The notes beneath the pieces are model-generated. The model searched no databases, had not been told where the DNA came from, and saw nothing but the letters and a program-made list of their open reading frames with translations. The position numbers were made by a program, and so were the translations under genes. A stretch of DNA of 64,000 nucleotides from Prauserella halophila (GTDB lineage: Bacteria > Actinomycetota > Actinomycetes > Mycobacteriales > Pseudonocardiaceae), in the NCBI RefSeq assembly GCF_024171895.1, contig NZ_JAMTCQ010000008.1, positions 372,001 to 436,000 on the forward strand, written 5' to 3'. This document shows positions 63,168 through 64,000 of the stretch, piece after piece (the first letter of the stretch is position 1; every line of letters begins with the position of its first letter).

Positions 63168-63662
63168 ATGGAAACCCGATTCGACATGTTCGGCAACGAA
63201 CTGGCGCTCGCATTCGCCAAGCGGTTCGCCAATGCCGGCGCCGTCATCACCGCGTCACCGCTGCCGACCTCGGTCCAGGAACTCGTCTCGCTGCGTGCCA
63301 GCCAGATCAACGGCTGCGGCTGGTGCGTCGACATGCACACCAAGGAGGCCGCGGCCCACGGCGAGAGCGCGCTGCGGCTCAACCTCGTCGCGGTCTGGCG
63401 GGAGAGCACGGTGTTCACCGAGGCCGAGCAGGCGGCGCTCGCCTTCGCCGAAGAGGGGACGCGGCTGGCCGACGGCCACCAGGGAGTGTCCGACGAGACG
63501 TGGGCCGCGGTGCGCGAACACTACGACGACGACGAGACGGCGGCGCTCGTCGCGCTCGTGAGCCTGGTCAACGCGGCCAACCGCATGGCCGTGCTCGTCC
63601 ACCAGCGGGGCGGGTCCTACCAGCCCGGCATGTTCGAGGCCGCCCTGTCGGGACAGTCGTGA
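63168..63662 (+). CDS. Carboxymuconolactone decarboxylase/AhpD-like protein
   Basis: This 164-residue helical protein has the AhpD CxxC motif in NGCGWCVDMHTKEA near residues 49-62 and the later NRMAVLVHQ. Genes of this class are the standard neighbours and targets of ECF41 sigma factors. Activity may be a thiol peroxidase-linked redox reaction. A GAGGAGG stands before the ATG. Confidence 0.93.
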   Translation: METRFDMFGNELALAFAKRFANAGAVITASPLPTSVQELVSLRASQINGCGWCVDMHTKEAAAHGESALRLNLVAVWRESTVFTEAEQAALAFAEEGTRLADGHQGVSDETWAAVREHYDDDETAALVALVSLVNAANRMAVLVHQRGGSYQPGMFEAALSGQS

Positions 63663-63667
63663 CGTAA

Positions 63668-63705
63668 CGGCCGTGCGGGGCACTCGCGAGCACCCCGCAC
63701 GGCCG
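63668..63705. terminator. Bidirectional terminator
   Basis: A perfect 13-bp stem (63668-63680 with 63693-63705) whose loop contains CTCGCGAG lies between the convergent decarboxylase and SDR genes. Confidence 0.7.
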
Positions 63706-63743
63706 CGGAGTCGTGGCTCTCGCCTCCGGGCACAGGGTAGCGG

Positions 63744-64000
63744 TCAGACGACGCCTGCGCGGATCTCGTCGTAGATCCGGCGAGGATCGGCTGCCAGCGA
63801 AGCCTTGACGTGTGCGCTCCAGTCGTCGGCGAGCACCTCGACCGAGCCCGCCTCGACGCCGTCCAGGCCCGCACCGGCGACCACGGCCGGGTCACCCTTG
63901 GGGCCGTCGTAGGCGGCGCTGAAGTCGGTGTCGACGGCGCCCAGGTGCAGACCGGTCACCAGCGTGCCCTGGTCGGCGAGCTCGGTGCGCACCCCGTTCG
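63744..64000 (-). CDS. SDR-family dehydrogenase, 3' part only
   Basis: The final 85 residues of a short-chain dehydrogenase (NGVRTELADQGTLV, LHLGAVDTDFSAAYDG, then ADDWSAHVKASLAADP) run to the window edge. The N-terminal Rossmann fold and active site lie outside. The reading frame is open to position 64000. The C-terminal helix pattern fits classical SDRs. Confidence 0.75.
   Translation of the reverse strand, partial: NGVRTELADQGTLVTGLHLGAVDTDFSAAYDGPKGDPAVVAGAGLDGVEAGSVEVLADDWSAHVKASLAADPRRIYDEIRAGVV

Overview
The window is GC-rich, densely coded actinobacterial DNA. It has many GTG starts, 4-nt ATGA/GTGA gene overlaps and leaderless promoters. Gene order recalls mycobacteria in three places: hisH-priA-hisF-hisI-trpE-membrane protein-trpC-trpB-trpA-lgt; etfB-etfA-acyltransferases; and a methyltransferase-GH57-GT4 alpha-glucan locus. 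There is also a PriA isomerase, a RamB regulator and an AftB-like GT-C enzyme. Together these suggest the order Pseudonocardiales (Pseudonocardiaceae or a close relative). This assignment is inference; no rRNA or tRNA gene was seen.

Layout: 1-2.9 kb, a 3-oxoadipate operon (CoA-transferase subunits plus thiolase). 3-17.6 kb, lgt and the trp and his genes. The his set is split by two + strand genes, and trpD, trpF, hisD, hisC and hisB are absent here. An MFS pump and a PHP-domain protein follow. 18-26.4 kb, a VanW-type cell-wall protein, valine/leucine dehydrogenase, a GNAT/PlsC acyltransferase pair (possible aminolipid synthesis), electron-transfer flavoprotein and DegV.

26.57-33.59 kb is an integrated element of about 7.0 kb, the most interesting part of the window. 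It sits in the 5' end of the methyltransferase gene between 13-bp direct repeats (GAGAATTACTGGT). It supplies a new 5' end that keeps the target gene open. It carries a tyrosine integrase, a P-loop ATPase whose gene ends in an iteron-like array, small proteins of unknown function, and an operon of HTH protein, 111-residue protein and HK97-type major capsid protein. No portal, protease, large terminase, tail or FtsK-type transfer gene is present. The content fits a phage satellite that brings its own capsid protein.

33.5-39.7 kb holds the restored methyltransferase, GH57 and GT4 genes (probable alpha-glucan or polymethylated polysaccharide pathway) and a GH2 enzyme. 39.7-42.2 kb has a trypsin-like secreted protease and two membrane proteins. 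42.3-47 kb has the glyoxylate shunt (aceB, aceA) with divergent ramB. 47-54.5 kb has a GlxA-type regulator with a cupin target, a hexapeptide acyltransferase, a DUF222/HNH protein behind a LexA-like box, a nucleoside hydrolase, an NlpC/P60 protein and an alpha/beta-hydrolase.

55-61.6 kb is a catabolic cluster: acyl-CoA dehydrogenase, CoA ligase, decayed MHS transporter, MarR, SDR, amidohydrolase and MaoC hydratase. Two matching MarR-like operators bracket it. 61.6-64 kb holds the fossil of an ECF sigma/YCII gene pair, an intact ECF41 sigma factor with a carboxymuconolactone decarboxylase target (both with ECF41-type promoters), and the 3' end of an SDR gene cut by the window edge.
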